This document shows positions 50,972-59,332 of a stretch of DNA of 64,000 nt, one piece after another. The first letter of the stretch is position 1, and each line of letters starts with the position of its first letter. A program made the position numbers and the translations under genes. The stretch is from Amycolatopsis azurea DSM 43854. GTDB lineage: Bacteria; Actinomycetota; Actinomycetes; Mycobacteriales; Pseudonocardiaceae. The notes below the pieces were generated by a model. The model searched no databases and had not been told where the DNA came from. It worked only from the letters and a program-made list of their open reading frames with translations. The stretch covers positions 307,514-371,513 of the forward strand of contig NZ_MUXN01000008.1 in assembly GCF_001995215.1 (NCBI RefSeq), read 5' to 3'.

Positions 50972-51072
50972 CAAGGGACCTTTGGTATCGCCCTCCCCGG
51001 CCGAGAGGGCTCCTCTGTTCTGCCGCTGGTATCGCCCTCCCCCGGACGATGAGGGCTCGCTGTGTTTTGCCG
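50966..51072. repeat. Decayed palindrome plus an imperfect direct repeat
   Basis: 50966-50992 is a degenerate GGTAGCAAGGGACCTTTGG unit of the AGCAAGGGACCTTTGCT family and overlaps the channel's stop codon. After it, GGTATCGCCCTCCCC..GAGGGCTC..TGCCGC occurs twice in tandem with a unit length of about 44 bases (50984 onward and 51028 onward), each unit with an internal GCCCTC/GAGGGC hairpin. Confidence 0.65.
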
Positions 51073-51087
51073 CGAGGTTCTGGGAGC

Positions 51088-51561
51088 ATGGCGAACGTGC
51101 GCAAGCGATCGGACCCCGCCAGAGGGCTCACCCCGGGGTGGAACTCCCTGGCCGTGGCGGCCGGTGCCGGCCTGCTGGTGATCTTCCTGGCCTGGTTCGC
51201 CGGGCCGGGGCTGTTCGGCATCTCGAACGAGACCCAGGGGACGACCGTGCGGGCCGAGGTCGTCGAGCCCGCGCCCTGCACGGGCGGCGGGGCCAGCGAG
51301 AAGGTGAAGTTCGAGTTCGGCGGCAAGCCGGTCGAGGGTTCGCTCAACGGCTGCGGGCACGGCAAGGGCGAGCGCATCGACGTCGTCGTCCCCGACGGTG
51401 CTTCGGGGGACGGGGTCGCGGTCCACGCGGTCGACACGACGGCGGGCGCCAGCGACGCGCGGCGGCCGCTGGGGCTGGCGCTGCTGGTGTTCAGCTGCTT
51501 CGCGGGCGGGATGTACGTCTTCCTGGTGCTGCGCGGGCCGCGCGTCCCCGCGGCGGCCTGA
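51088..51561 (+). CDS. Hypothetical two-helix membrane protein
   Basis: 157 residues: a short basic N-terminus, a membrane helix (about 22-42, LAVAAGAGLLVIFLAWFAG), an extracytoplasmic strand-rich loop of about 75 residues with two Cys (PAPCTGGG and NGCGHG) that could pair, and a second helix near the C-terminus (LGLALLVFSCFAGGMYVFLVL). I do not recognise a family. The ATG at 51088 follows GGGAG; the frame is open from 51049. It is isolated, with repeat-bearing gaps on both sides. Confidence 0.65.
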   Translation: MANVRKRSDPARGLTPGWNSLAVAAGAGLLVIFLAWFAGPGLFGISNETQGTTVRAEVVEPAPCTGGGASEKVKFEFGGKPVEGSLNGCGHGKGERIDVVVPDGASGDGVAVHAVDTTAGASDARRPLGLALLVFSCFAGGMYVFLVLRGPRVPAAA

Positions 51562-51655
51562 CGGTCGGTCCAGGTGGTCGTGAGCGGTAAGTGGGTCAGG
51601 GCGGATTAGTATTTACCTACCTGGGCTGTGCGCGGCCCGGCCGGTGACGCGGCGG

Positions 51656-51710
51656 GGTTGTGAAAGCCACTTTCGCAACCTTCAAGGTTGCGAAAGTGGC
51701 TTTCACAACC
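51656..51710. repeat. 55-base palindrome, GTTGTGAAAGCCACTTTC family
   Basis: Two 25-base arms that are exact reverse complements (the left contains GTTGTGAAAGCCACTTTC, the right GAAAGTGGCTTTCACAAC) around a 5-base loop TTCAA. Each arm is itself nearly palindromic. It has the same 25-5-25 geometry as module C of the composite element. The surrounding 313-base gap also has half of a GGTCGTGAGCGGTAAGT unit at 51576-51592 and no gene. Confidence 0.85.
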
Positions 51711-51874
51711 CCGTGTCACGGTGCCACGACCCGAGGCACCCGCCATCAGCCGACCAAACGCGACAAGTGACCGGCATCTGCCACTCACCGCCACGGTGAC
51801 GGGCCGGACCGAGCGCCCCGGAATCGCCCACGGCACCGGATCCCTCGCGGCGAACGGCGCTGTACTTCACATCG

Positions 51875-52984
51875 TCAGGAAACGGCGCTCGAAGGGGCCG
51901 AGAAGGTGTTGCAGTCGGCGATCCGGTTGTTGCTCGCACCCGCCCGCCACCAGGACGCGTAATGCGCGTTCGTCCCGTGGTCCTGGCTGCGCGAGGTGTT
52001 GTCGCCCCGGGTCTCCTGGTCGTTCCAGGCCTTGTTGTACATGTCCCGGCTGACCGTGCCGCCCTGGTCGACGTGCGCGCCGAGGAACATCCCGGAGAAG
52101 CACTGAGCCTGGAGTTCTTTGCGCCGTGACATCTCCAGCCCGGCGGGGCTGTTCTGACCCGAGTCGTAGATCTTCTGCCAGGCCGCGTCCATCAGCCCGG
52201 CGACCTCCTGCACGTGATGCCCGTACTCGTGCGCGAAGAGGGCGAGGTAGACGCCCGGGTTGTTGCCGTACTGGTCGGTCTGAAGACCCCGGAACGGCAC
52301 GTAGAGGTTGTTCTCGCAGTAGTACGCCGCCGTCGCGATGCCCACCTGGATCGTGCCGCATTCGGTTTCGAAGCTGGCGCCGGTCGGGAAGTGCAGGGCG
52401 GGCGGGATGAACGGCAGTTTGTAGGCCTCGAGGAACGGGCCCCACGCGTTGTCGAGGCATTTGCCCGCCGCGGTGAAGAACGCTTCGGCGGCCTGCTGGC
52501 TGCTCTGCCACTGCGGCAGCGTGCAGACGCGGTTCTGCAAGCCGGCGTTCGGATCCTGGAGGATCGGGTGGTCGCCGAGCTTGAGGATCTTCTGCGGCCC
52601 GCTCGACGAGGACGGTGCCCTGGTCGGCGACGTCGGGAACGGGTTCGTCGAGGACGAGGGCGTCGAAGACCCGGTCGCCGGTACGTCCGTCGACGACGGC
52701 GGGTTCGGCAGCGTGCTGTAGCCCGCGTTCGCTACGTGATCGTTGCCGTCACGATTGAGTGAAACGATCGCGACCAGGCCGAGGACCAGCACGGCGACCG
52801 CGCCGAGGCAGATGCCGACGATCGCGCCCACGGACCGGCGCGGCGGCGGCGGGAACTGGTGCGGCGCGCCGTGCCACTGAGGAGGGGGCTGGCCGTGCAC
52901 CTGGGGAGGTGGCTGGCCGTGCACCGGCGGTGGCTGGACGGCGCCGCGTGGCGGCCACTGGCCGTGGGGCGGTTGCGTCATCAA
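51875..52984 (-). CDS. Membrane-anchored neutral zinc metallopeptidase (YpfJ-like), copy 1
   Basis: 369 residues. A Pro/His/Gln-rich cytoplasmic N-terminus (about 1-50, repeated GQPPPQ), a transmembrane helix (SVGAIVGICLGAVAVLVLGLVAIV), a Ser/Thr/Pro-rich linker, then a zinc peptidase domain with ALFAHEYGHHVQ (HExxH) and the downstream ligand region GLEMSRRKELQAQCFSG, the pattern of the neutral zinc metallopeptidase (YpfJ) family. Four Cys may form disulfides outside. It is probably a surface protease of unknown substrate. A paralogue lies at 62671. It is divergent from the 53198 operon across 213 bases. Confidence 0.87.
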   Translation of the reverse strand: MMTQPPHGQWPPRGAVQPPPVHGQPPPQVHGQPPPQWHGAPHQFPPPPRRSVGAIVGICLGAVAVLVLGLVAIVSLNRDGNDHVANAGYSTLPNPPSSTDVPATGSSTPSSSTNPFPTSPTRAPSSSSGPQKILKLGDHPILQDPNAGLQNRVCTLPQWQSSQQAAEAFFTAAGKCLDNAWGPFLEAYKLPFIPPALHFPTGASFETECGTIQVGIATAAYYCENNLYVPFRGLQTDQYGNNPGVYLALFAHEYGHHVQEVAGLMDAAWQKIYDSGQNSPAGLEMSRRKELQAQCFSGMFLGAHVDQGGTVSRDMYNKAWNDQETRGDNTSRSQDHGTNAHYASWWRAGASNNRIADCNTFSAPSSAVS

Positions 52985-53197
52985 GTCGGTCCCGGTGGTT
53001 CTAGGGGCGAACCGGGGGCGCCCGGTCCGATGTTCAGCATAACGAGCTAACGACCTCCCCTCCCACTGCTCGGCAGCAGAGGGTATCCACCGTGAGGCGA
53101 GCGGTCACCCATCAGTGTCGTCCCCCCAGCTCTGGCTGGGTGTCGGACCCTCTGGAAGAGTGTGCGTAAGCAACAAGAACGGGTAAGGGGCTGTCGC

Positions 53198-54328
53198 ATG
53201 ACGGAGACCGGCGGACCGTCCGGGCCGGAAGGCACCGAGACGCCGAAGCCGCAGGCGGACACACCGGCACAGCCGCAGGCGGACACGCCGACGCCGCCGC
53301 AGGGGGAAGTGCCGCCGTCACCGGCGCCGGAGCAGCAGTGGCAGTCCCCGTCAGGGGCGCCGCCGCCGCCTCCTCCGCTGCCGTCGTACCAGCCGCCGCC
53401 ACAGCAGCAGTACCCGAACTGGAAGGTCGGCCTCGGCAGGCCAGGGGTCATCCCGCTGCGCCCGCTGAACCTGACCGACATCCTCGACGGCGCGGTCACG
53501 GCCATGCGCAAGTACTGGCGGATGGTCTTCGGCGCCGCCGCGGTCACCGCCGTGTTCACCGCGGCCCTCAACCTGGTCGGGATGCTGCTGGTCGACACCA
53601 CCGGCGACCTCGAGAAGGTCCGCGATCTCGGCCCGGCGGCCACCGATCAGGAACTGATGAACCAGATGCTCGGCATCCTGGGCGGGTCGCTGGCGTCGTC
53701 GTTCATCACCCTCGTCGCCACCCTGCTCGGGACGACCATCCTCACCGGATTCCTGACCGTCCTGATGGGCAGGGCCGTGCTGGGCAAGCCGGTCACCTTC
53801 AAGGAGGCCATGAAGGAGGCGGCGCCGCGGCTGCTGCCGCTGCTCGGGCTGACCGTGCTCTACACGCTGGCGATCATGGTCGCGGCGATCTTCTGCCTGC
53901 TGCCCGCGATCATCCCCTACACCTTCTGGGCGCTGGCCAGCCCGGCGTTCATCCTCGAACGCGGCACCGTGATGGAGGCGTTCCGCCGCTCGGTGAAGCT
54001 GGTCTCCGGGATGTTCTGGCGGGTCTTCGGGATCCTGCTGCTGGCCACCGTGATCTCGTCGTTCCTGGCGTCGATCATCACGATCCCGTTCAGCTTCAGC
54101 GCGTTCCTGTCGATCTTCGGCAATCTGGACCAGATGTACGTTCCCTCGACCGGTGACCTGATCCTGCAGTCGGTGGGCACGGTGATCGCGCAGACGATCG
54201 TCGGCCCGTTCACCGCGCTGGTGACCGTGATCCTTTACATCGACCAGCGGATGCGCCGCGAGGGCATGGACATCGAACTGGCCCGCGCGGCCGGGATCAC
54301 GCCGCCGCCCCCGCCGCAGGCATGGTGA
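53198..54328 (+). CDS. Pro-rich multi-pass membrane protein (Rv3689-type)
   Basis: 376 residues. The first 85 are Pro/Gln/Glu-rich and disordered (PPPPPLPSYQPPPQQQYP). The rest has five to six membrane helices with RPLNLTDILDGAVTAMRKYW before the first, resembling the glycerophosphoryl-diester-phosphodiesterase membrane domain (no catalytic domain is attached). Rv3689 heads the equivalent mycobacterial operon. The ATG at 53198 follows GGTAAGGGG. It overlaps the DUF4129 gene by seven bases. A role in the envelope, with the MoxR-DUF58 system, is inferred from context only. Confidence 0.75.
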   Translation: MTETGGPSGPEGTETPKPQADTPAQPQADTPTPPQGEVPPSPAPEQQWQSPSGAPPPPPPLPSYQPPPQQQYPNWKVGLGRPGVIPLRPLNLTDILDGAVTAMRKYWRMVFGAAAVTAVFTAALNLVGMLLVDTTGDLEKVRDLGPAATDQELMNQMLGILGGSLASSFITLVATLLGTTILTGFLTVLMGRAVLGKPVTFKEAMKEAAPRLLPLLGLTVLYTLAIMVAAIFCLLPAIIPYTFWALASPAFILERGTVMEAFRRSVKLVSGMFWRVFGILLLATVISSFLASIITIPFSFSAFLSIFGNLDQMYVPSTGDLILQSVGTVIAQTIVGPFTALVTVILYIDQRMRREGMDIELARAAGITPPPPPQAW

Positions 54329-54963
54329 CGCGCTTCCTCACCGACGTCCCGGTCGACATCGACCGGGACCCCGCCCGGCTGCGCGCGGCCGAGGAGCTCG
54401 CGAACCCGGCCTATCAGAACGCGAAACCGAGCTGGTTGTCCGAGGCGTTCAGCTGGGTGCTCGAAAAGCTGCTGAGCTTCCTCGACACCGTCGACAGCGC
54501 GGTGCCCGGCGGGATCTTCGCCGTGCTGCTGCTGGTCGTCGTGCTGATCGTGCTGGTGGTGGTGATCCGCGTGCGGTCCGGCCCGCTGGCGACGTCGGCC
54601 AAGAGCGGCAAGGCCGTGTTCGCCGGGCAGCGCAAGGCTTCCGGCGAACACCGCAAGGCTGCCGAGGAGGCGGCTTCGCGGGGTGACTTCGACGACGCCG
54701 TCCGTGAGATCTTCCGTGCCGTGGTGCGGTCGCTGGAGGAGCGGGCGCTGCTGGACGAGAAGTCCGGCCGGACCGCCGACGAGGCCGCCCTCGAAGCCGG
54801 ACGCCTGCTGCCCGACGTCGCCGACCCGCTGCGCGCCGGCGCCCGGCTGTTCGACGACGTCCACTACGGCGGGATCCCGGCCACCGAGGCCGGCTACCGC
54901 TCACTGTCCGAATTGGACGAACGCTGCCGTCGTGCCCGGCCCGTCGCGCTGGCGGCCGGATGA
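54322..54963 (+). CDS. DUF4129 domain membrane protein
   Basis: 213 residues: an N-terminal amphipathic region with LRAAEELANPAYQNAKPSWL, one transmembrane helix (about 63-87, IFAVLLLVVVLIVLVVVIRV), and a cytoplasmic DUF4129 domain (ASRGDFDDAVREIFRAVVRSLEER, RTADEAALEAGRLLPD, RAGARLFDDVHYGG). DUF4129 is found with transglutaminase-like or MoxR/DUF58 partners. It overlaps both neighbours and is co-transcribed with the whole MoxR operon. Confidence 0.88.
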   Translation: MVTRFLTDVPVDIDRDPARLRAAEELANPAYQNAKPSWLSEAFSWVLEKLLSFLDTVDSAVPGGIFAVLLLVVVLIVLVVVIRVRSGPLATSAKSGKAVFAGQRKASGEHRKAAEEAASRGDFDDAVREIFRAVVRSLEERALLDEKSGRTADEAALEAGRLLPDVADPLRAGARLFDDVHYGGIPATEAGYRSLSELDERCRRARPVALAAG

Positions 54964-56084
54964 CCTCGGTCTCGCCCGACGCCCGCCGGATCTGGCGCGG
55001 GGTGCGGCTCCCGCTCGCGGTCGTCCTCCTGCTCGTGCTGACCGGGACGCTGCTCGTCCTCGTCCAGGGCGAGCAGACCACCGGCGCGCTCGAACCGGGT
55101 TCCTACGAGCCCGGCGGCGGCCGCGCGCTGGCGACCTTGCTGGAGCGGGAAGGCGTCAAGATCCCGATCGTGCGTACCGCCGCCGCGGCCAAGGGGGTCG
55201 CGAGGGACGCGACCGTCTTGATCACCGAGCCCGAGTACGTGCCCAAGAGCACCTTCGCGGAGATCAGGCAGAACGCCGAGCACGTCGTGCTGGTGCGGCC
55301 GAGCCCCGGCACGGTCGAGGAAATCCTTCCCGGGGTGCGGGTGAACGGTCAGGCCGAGACCGAGACCCGCGCGCCCGACTGCGAGGCGAAGGACCCCGTC
55401 GCGGCGGGAGAAGCGACGATGGGTGGCCTGAAGTATTCGGCCACGCAGCCGAGGGCGCTGGAATGTTACGGCGGTTCGTATCTCGAAGTCCCCGATCCAC
55501 AAGGGACGGTGACCGTGCTCGGCACTCCCGCGCCGCTGACCAACGAGTGGCTGGCCGACGAAGGCAACGCGGCACTCGCGATGCGGCTGCTCGGGAAGCA
55601 GGAGCGGCTGGTCTGGTACCTGCCGACGGCCGCCGATCCGTCGCTGGAGACCGAGCGGAAGCCGCTGTCGGAACTGATCCCGGCGGGCTGGTCGTACGCG
55701 GCCTTGCAGGCCGGGTTCGCGGTGGTGCTGCTGGCGCTGTGGCGATCCCGCCGGTTGGGGGCGGTGGTGACCGAGCCGATCCCGGTCGTGGTGCGAGCGG
55801 CCGAAGCCACCGAGGGGCGGGCGCGGTTGTATCGCAAGGCGAAGGCCGCCGCGCACGCCGGGGAAACGTTGCGTGAGGCCACTCGCGCGCGGCTTCGGCC
55901 GTTGCTGGGCCTCACTCGCGACGCCGAACCCGCCGCACTGGTGGAATCCGTCGCCGGGCGGACCGGCCGGGCGCCCGCGGAGATCGGCGCGCTGTTGTAC
56001 GGGGACCCGCCCGCCGACGACGCCGCGCTGGTGCGGCTGGCGGACGGACTCGATGTCGTGGAACGAGAGGTGGAGCGGTCTTGA
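54960..56084 (+). CDS. DUF4350 domain membrane protein
   Basis: 374 residues. An N-terminal transmembrane helix (LPLAVVLLLVLTGTLLVLV) leads into the extracytoplasmic DUF4350 domain, which resembles a glutamine-amidotransferase-like fold (GGGRALATLLEREGVKI, LVRPSPGTVEEIL). A second helix (SYAALQAGFAVVLLALW) follows, then a cytoplasmic C-terminus. There are Cys in RAPDCEAKD and LECYGGSY. The fourth-base overlaps with DUF4129 (ATGA) and MoxR (TTGA) mark tight coupling. Molecular role unknown. Confidence 0.85.
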   Translation: MTSVSPDARRIWRGVRLPLAVVLLLVLTGTLLVLVQGEQTTGALEPGSYEPGGGRALATLLEREGVKIPIVRTAAAAKGVARDATVLITEPEYVPKSTFAEIRQNAEHVVLVRPSPGTVEEILPGVRVNGQAETETRAPDCEAKDPVAAGEATMGGLKYSATQPRALECYGGSYLEVPDPQGTVTVLGTPAPLTNEWLADEGNAALAMRLLGKQERLVWYLPTAADPSLETERKPLSELIPAGWSYAALQAGFAVVLLALWRSRRLGAVVTEPIPVVVRAAEATEGRARLYRKAKAAAHAGETLREATRARLRPLLGLTRDAEPAALVESVAGRTGRAPAEIGALLYGDPPADDAALVRLADGLDVVEREVERS

Positions 56085-57070
56085 GTAGCGATCAGTCCGA
56101 TTTGGACACAGGGGACGCCGCGGCCGAAGCGCGGGCGGCGCTGATCGCGCTGCGCGCCGAGGTCGGTAAGGCCGTGGTGGGCAACGACGCGGCCGTCACC
56201 GGGCTCATCATCGCGTTGCTGTGCCGGGGACACGTGCTGCTCGAAGGCGTTCCCGGCGTGGCGAAGACGTTGCTGGTCCGGGCGCTGGCCGCCGCGCTGG
56301 ACCTGGAGACGACCCGGGTGCAGTTCACGCCGGACCTCATGCCGGGCGACATCACCGGCTCGATCGTCTACGACGCGCACAGCGGCGAGTTCTCCTTCCG
56401 CGAAGGCCCGGTGTTCACGAACCTCCTGCTGGCGGACGAGATCAACCGCACCCCGCCGAAAACGCAGTCTTCGCTGCTGGAGGCGATGGAGGAGCGACAG
56501 GTCTCCAGCGACGGCAAGACGCGGCCGCTGCCCGACCCGTTCATCGTCATCGCGACGCAGAACCCGGTCGAATACGAAGGAACGTACCCGCTTCCCGAGG
56601 CGCAGCTGGACCGTTTCCTGCTGAAGCTGACCATGCCGATGCCGTCCCGTGAGGACGAATTCGGCATTCTTTCCCGGCACGCACAGGGTTTCGACCCGCG
56701 AGACCTGGCCGCGGCCGGGATCCGGCCGGTCGCCGGTGCCGCCCAGCTCGACGCCGCCCGGCGCGCGGTCGCCGGGGTCACCGTGCGTCCCGAAGTGCTC
56801 GCCTACATCGTCGACGTCTGCCGGGCGACGCGGGCGCTGCCGTCCGTGCGCCTCGGCGTCTCCCCGCGTGGCGCGACGGCGCTGCTGGCCGCGACGCGGG
56901 CGTGGGCGTGGCTCGCGGGCCGCGACTACGCTACGCCGGACGACGTCAAAGCCTTGGCGCGCCCGTCTTTGCGGCACCGGCTCGACCTGCGGCCCGAAGC
57001 CGAACTCGAAGGCGCGACCGCGGACGGTGTGCTGGACCGCGTCCTCGCGTCCGTGCCCGTTCCACGCTGA
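56081..57070 (+). CDS. moxR: MoxR-family AAA+ ATPase
   Basis: 329 residues. Walker A LEGVPGVAKTLLVRAL, Walker B LLADEINRTPPKTQSSLLEAMEE, sensor ATQNPVEYEGTYPLPEAQLDRF and a helical lid with GVSPRGATALLAATRAWA. MoxR ATPases act as chaperones that, with DUF58/von Willebrand partners, mature or insert metal and assemble complexes. The start is TTG, coupled to the DUF4350 stop; the stop overlaps the DUF58 start by one base. This corresponds to moxR2 (Rv3692). Confidence 0.93.
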   Translation: MSSDQSDLDTGDAAAEARAALIALRAEVGKAVVGNDAAVTGLIIALLCRGHVLLEGVPGVAKTLLVRALAAALDLETTRVQFTPDLMPGDITGSIVYDAHSGEFSFREGPVFTNLLLADEINRTPPKTQSSLLEAMEERQVSSDGKTRPLPDPFIVIATQNPVEYEGTYPLPEAQLDRFLLKLTMPMPSREDEFGILSRHAQGFDPRDLAAAGIRPVAGAAQLDAARRAVAGVTVRPEVLAYIVDVCRATRALPSVRLGVSPRGATALLAATRAWAWLAGRDYATPDDVKALARPSLRHRLDLRPEAELEGATADGVLDRVLASVPVPR

Positions 57071-58356
57071 TGGCCGTCACCGGGCGGCTCGGGCTGCTGG
57101 CGCTCCTCGCGGCGCCGGTGGTCGGCTTCCTGCTGCCCTCGTGGGCCGGGATCGGGCTGGCCGCGGCCGTGCTGTTTCTGTTGGTGGTGCTGGATCTCGC
57201 GCTCGCCGGGAGCGTGCGGCGGCTGGTTTTCGCGCGCTCCGGCGCGACGTCGGTGCGGCTGGGGGAGGCCTGCGAGGTCACGCTGACCGTGGCCAACCCC
57301 GGTGGCCGTCCGGTGCGCGCGTGGCTCCGGGACGCGTGGCCGCCCAGCGCCGGCGCGGACGACAGGCACCGCCTGACCTTGCCCGCGGGTGAACGGCGTG
57401 TCGTGACCACTCGGCTCCTGCCGACCCGGCGCGGCGACCGGACCGCCGCCAGGGTCACCGTCCGGTCGACCGGGCCGCTGGGGCTCGCGGCGCGACAGGG
57501 TTCGCACGACGTGCCGTGGACCGTGCGGGTGCTGCCGCCGTTCCACAGCCGCAAGCATCTGCCGTCGCGGCTGGCGCGGCTCCAGCAGCTCGACGGTCGC
57601 AACGCGGTGCTGATCCGGGGCCAGGGCACGGAATTCGACTCCCTGCGCGAGTACGTGATCGGCGACGACGTCCGGTCGATCGACTGGCGGGCCTCGGCTC
57701 GCGCGTCCGATGTCATGGTGCGGACCTGGCGCCCCGAACGCGACCGGCACGTGGTGCTGGTCCTCGACACCGGCCGTGTTTCGGCGGGCCGGGTCGGCGA
57801 CGCGCCGCGACTCGACGCGGCGATGGACGCTGCTCTGCTGCTGGCCGTGCTCGCCGCGCGGGCGGGTGACCGCGTCGACCTCCTCGCCTACGACCGTCAG
57901 GTCCGCGCCGCGGTCCAGGGCTCGTCGGATCTGTTGCCCGCCTTGGTGAACGCGATGGCGCCGCTGGAACCGTCGCTGGTCGAGACCGACGCGCGGGGGA
58001 TGATCGCCGAGGTGCTGCGGCGGACGCGGCGGCGCGCGCTGGTCGTCCTGCTGACCGGACTGGACGCGGCGCCGCTGGAAGAAGGCCTGTTCCCGATGCT
58101 GTCCAAGCTGACCTCACGGCACCAGCTGATGATCGCGTCGGTGGCCGACCCTCGGGTCGCCGAGATGGCGGCGGCGCGGGGTGACGCGGAAGCCGTCTAC
58201 GACGCGGCCGCGGCCGAGCGGGTGCTGGCCGAACGGCGCCAGGTCACCGCGCGGCTGGCGCGGCACGGGGTCGAGGTCGTCGACGCCGTGCCCGAAGATC
58301 TGCCGCCGCGGCTGGCCGACCGCTATCTCGCGCTGAAGGCGGCCGGACGGCTGTGA
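57070..58356 (+). CDS. DUF58 (von Willebrand-like) protein, MoxR partner
   Basis: 428 residues: two N-terminal membrane helices (LGLLALLAAPVVGFLLPSW and AAAVLFLLVVLDLALAG), an Ig-like stretch, the DUF58 signature GTEFDSLREYVIGDDVRSID with RASARASDVMVRTW, and a von Willebrand-like domain. Its MIDAS strand reads VLDTGRVSAG, a divergent form of DxSxS. It is expected to work with MoxR at the membrane. The ATG overlaps the MoxR stop by one base. It is the last gene of the coupled operon; its stop is followed by a secreted-protein gene instead of the SpoIIM gene usual in mycobacteria. Confidence 0.9.
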   Translation: MAVTGRLGLLALLAAPVVGFLLPSWAGIGLAAAVLFLLVVLDLALAGSVRRLVFARSGATSVRLGEACEVTLTVANPGGRPVRAWLRDAWPPSAGADDRHRLTLPAGERRVVTTRLLPTRRGDRTAARVTVRSTGPLGLAARQGSHDVPWTVRVLPPFHSRKHLPSRLARLQQLDGRNAVLIRGQGTEFDSLREYVIGDDVRSIDWRASARASDVMVRTWRPERDRHVVLVLDTGRVSAGRVGDAPRLDAAMDAALLLAVLAARAGDRVDLLAYDRQVRAAVQGSSDLLPALVNAMAPLEPSLVETDARGMIAEVLRRTRRRALVVLLTGLDAAPLEEGLFPMLSKLTSRHQLMIASVADPRVAEMAAARGDAEAVYDAAAAERVLAERRQVTARLARHGVEVVDAVPEDLPPRLADRYLALKAAGRL

Positions 58357-58441
58357 ACCCGATCGTGTGGTGCCGGTTGGCGGCGGGTGTCGCGGGCGGT
58401 TAGCTCGAAGGACATCCACACCGACAGGATCGGGGTCCGGC

Positions 58442-59224
58442 TTGCGCAAGGTCGTGCTGTTCTTCGCACTGCTCCCGGTGGTGCTGCTCGTGTCGCCCGC
58501 TTCCGCACAACCGGCCGGGACCCCGGTCTACCTCGCCGACGGGGGCGGGAACATCTCCTTGGCCGCGGCCGACGGCAAGCCCGTCCTCTCCGACGCGAAG
58601 GACGCCGGCGCGCGGTGGACGTACGACAAGGCGGCGCTCTCGTACAAGCACGTCCCGAGTGGACAGTGCCTGGCGGCGATCAGCCCGGTCGACGGTGTCG
58701 GCGTCAAACTCGTGGCGTGCGACGGCAAGGACCGCTACCAGCAGTGGCGCCGCAACGCCGGGCTGCCCGGACTGGTGCTGCTGGCGAACGTCGCGACAGC
58801 GCGCTGCCTGACCGCGGAGGCTCCGGCCGCCGGGTCGCGGCTGTACCAGGAGGTCTGCTCGCTGCCCGGGCTGTCCAACACCTGGGCGGCCGGGGTGCGG
58901 ACGCTCGCGATCCTGTCCGGCAACGGGCAGCGACTGTCGTCGAAGACGCCGGGCCAGCCGTTCGTGGTGCGCGTGATCGGGGAGAACGGCCAGCCCGCGG
59001 CCGACGTGCCGGTGAACTTCTTCGTGCGCGCGGCGCGGCCGAAGAACGTGCTGGTCTTCGAAGGCGGCGCCGAGACGGCGACGGCGAAGACCGGCGCCGA
59101 CGGTTCGGCGACGAGCCCGAAGATCGTCCTGACCGAACCCGGCGAGTTCGAGATCCGGTTCACGGGGAGCGCGGGCCTGGAGGACGGGAACAGCATCACC
59201 TTCGAGGGCAGCTGCACCTGCTGA
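58442..59224 (+). CDS. Secreted protein: trefoil-like N-domain and Ig-like C-domain
   Basis: 260 residues from a TTG start after AGGATCGGGG. A clear Sec signal peptide (LRKVVLFFALLPVVLLVSPASAQPAG, in two parts: basic start, hydrophobic core ending ASA) is followed by a ricin-like region with QCLAAI..CDGKDRYQQW and RCLTAEA repeats, and a Big-1-type Ig-like domain (GQPAADVPVNFFVRA, KTGADGSATSPKIVL, GEFEIRFTGSAG) ending in SCTC. It is likely cell-surface or extracellular, perhaps carbohydrate-binding. I know no characterised homologue. It lies within an otherwise conserved block, so it is probably a lineage-specific insertion. Confidence 0.72.
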   Translation: MRKVVLFFALLPVVLLVSPASAQPAGTPVYLADGGGNISLAAADGKPVLSDAKDAGARWTYDKAALSYKHVPSGQCLAAISPVDGVGVKLVACDGKDRYQQWRRNAGLPGLVLLANVATARCLTAEAPAAGSRLYQEVCSLPGLSNTWAAGVRTLAILSGNGQRLSSKTPGQPFVVRVIGENGQPAADVPVNFFVRAARPKNVLVFEGGAETATAKTGADGSATSPKIVLTEPGEFEIRFTGSAGLEDGNSITFEGSCTC

Positions 59225-59240
59225 GCGCTTCGGCGGGGTG

Positions 59241-59288
59241 GGTCGTGAGTGGTAAGTCGCGTTCTAACGACACTTACCACTCACGACC
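59241..59288. repeat. Hairpin, GTCGTGAGTGGTAAGT family
   Basis: Perfect 17-base arms (GGTCGTGAGTGGTAAGT and its complement) around a 14-base centre, between two convergent secreted-protein genes. A single, unpaired arm-like copy is at 51576-51592. Confidence 0.85.
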
Positions 59289-59332
59289 ACCTGGACCCAC
59301 TTCGTCCCGGCGCGTTCGCTCGCCCTTCAGTC

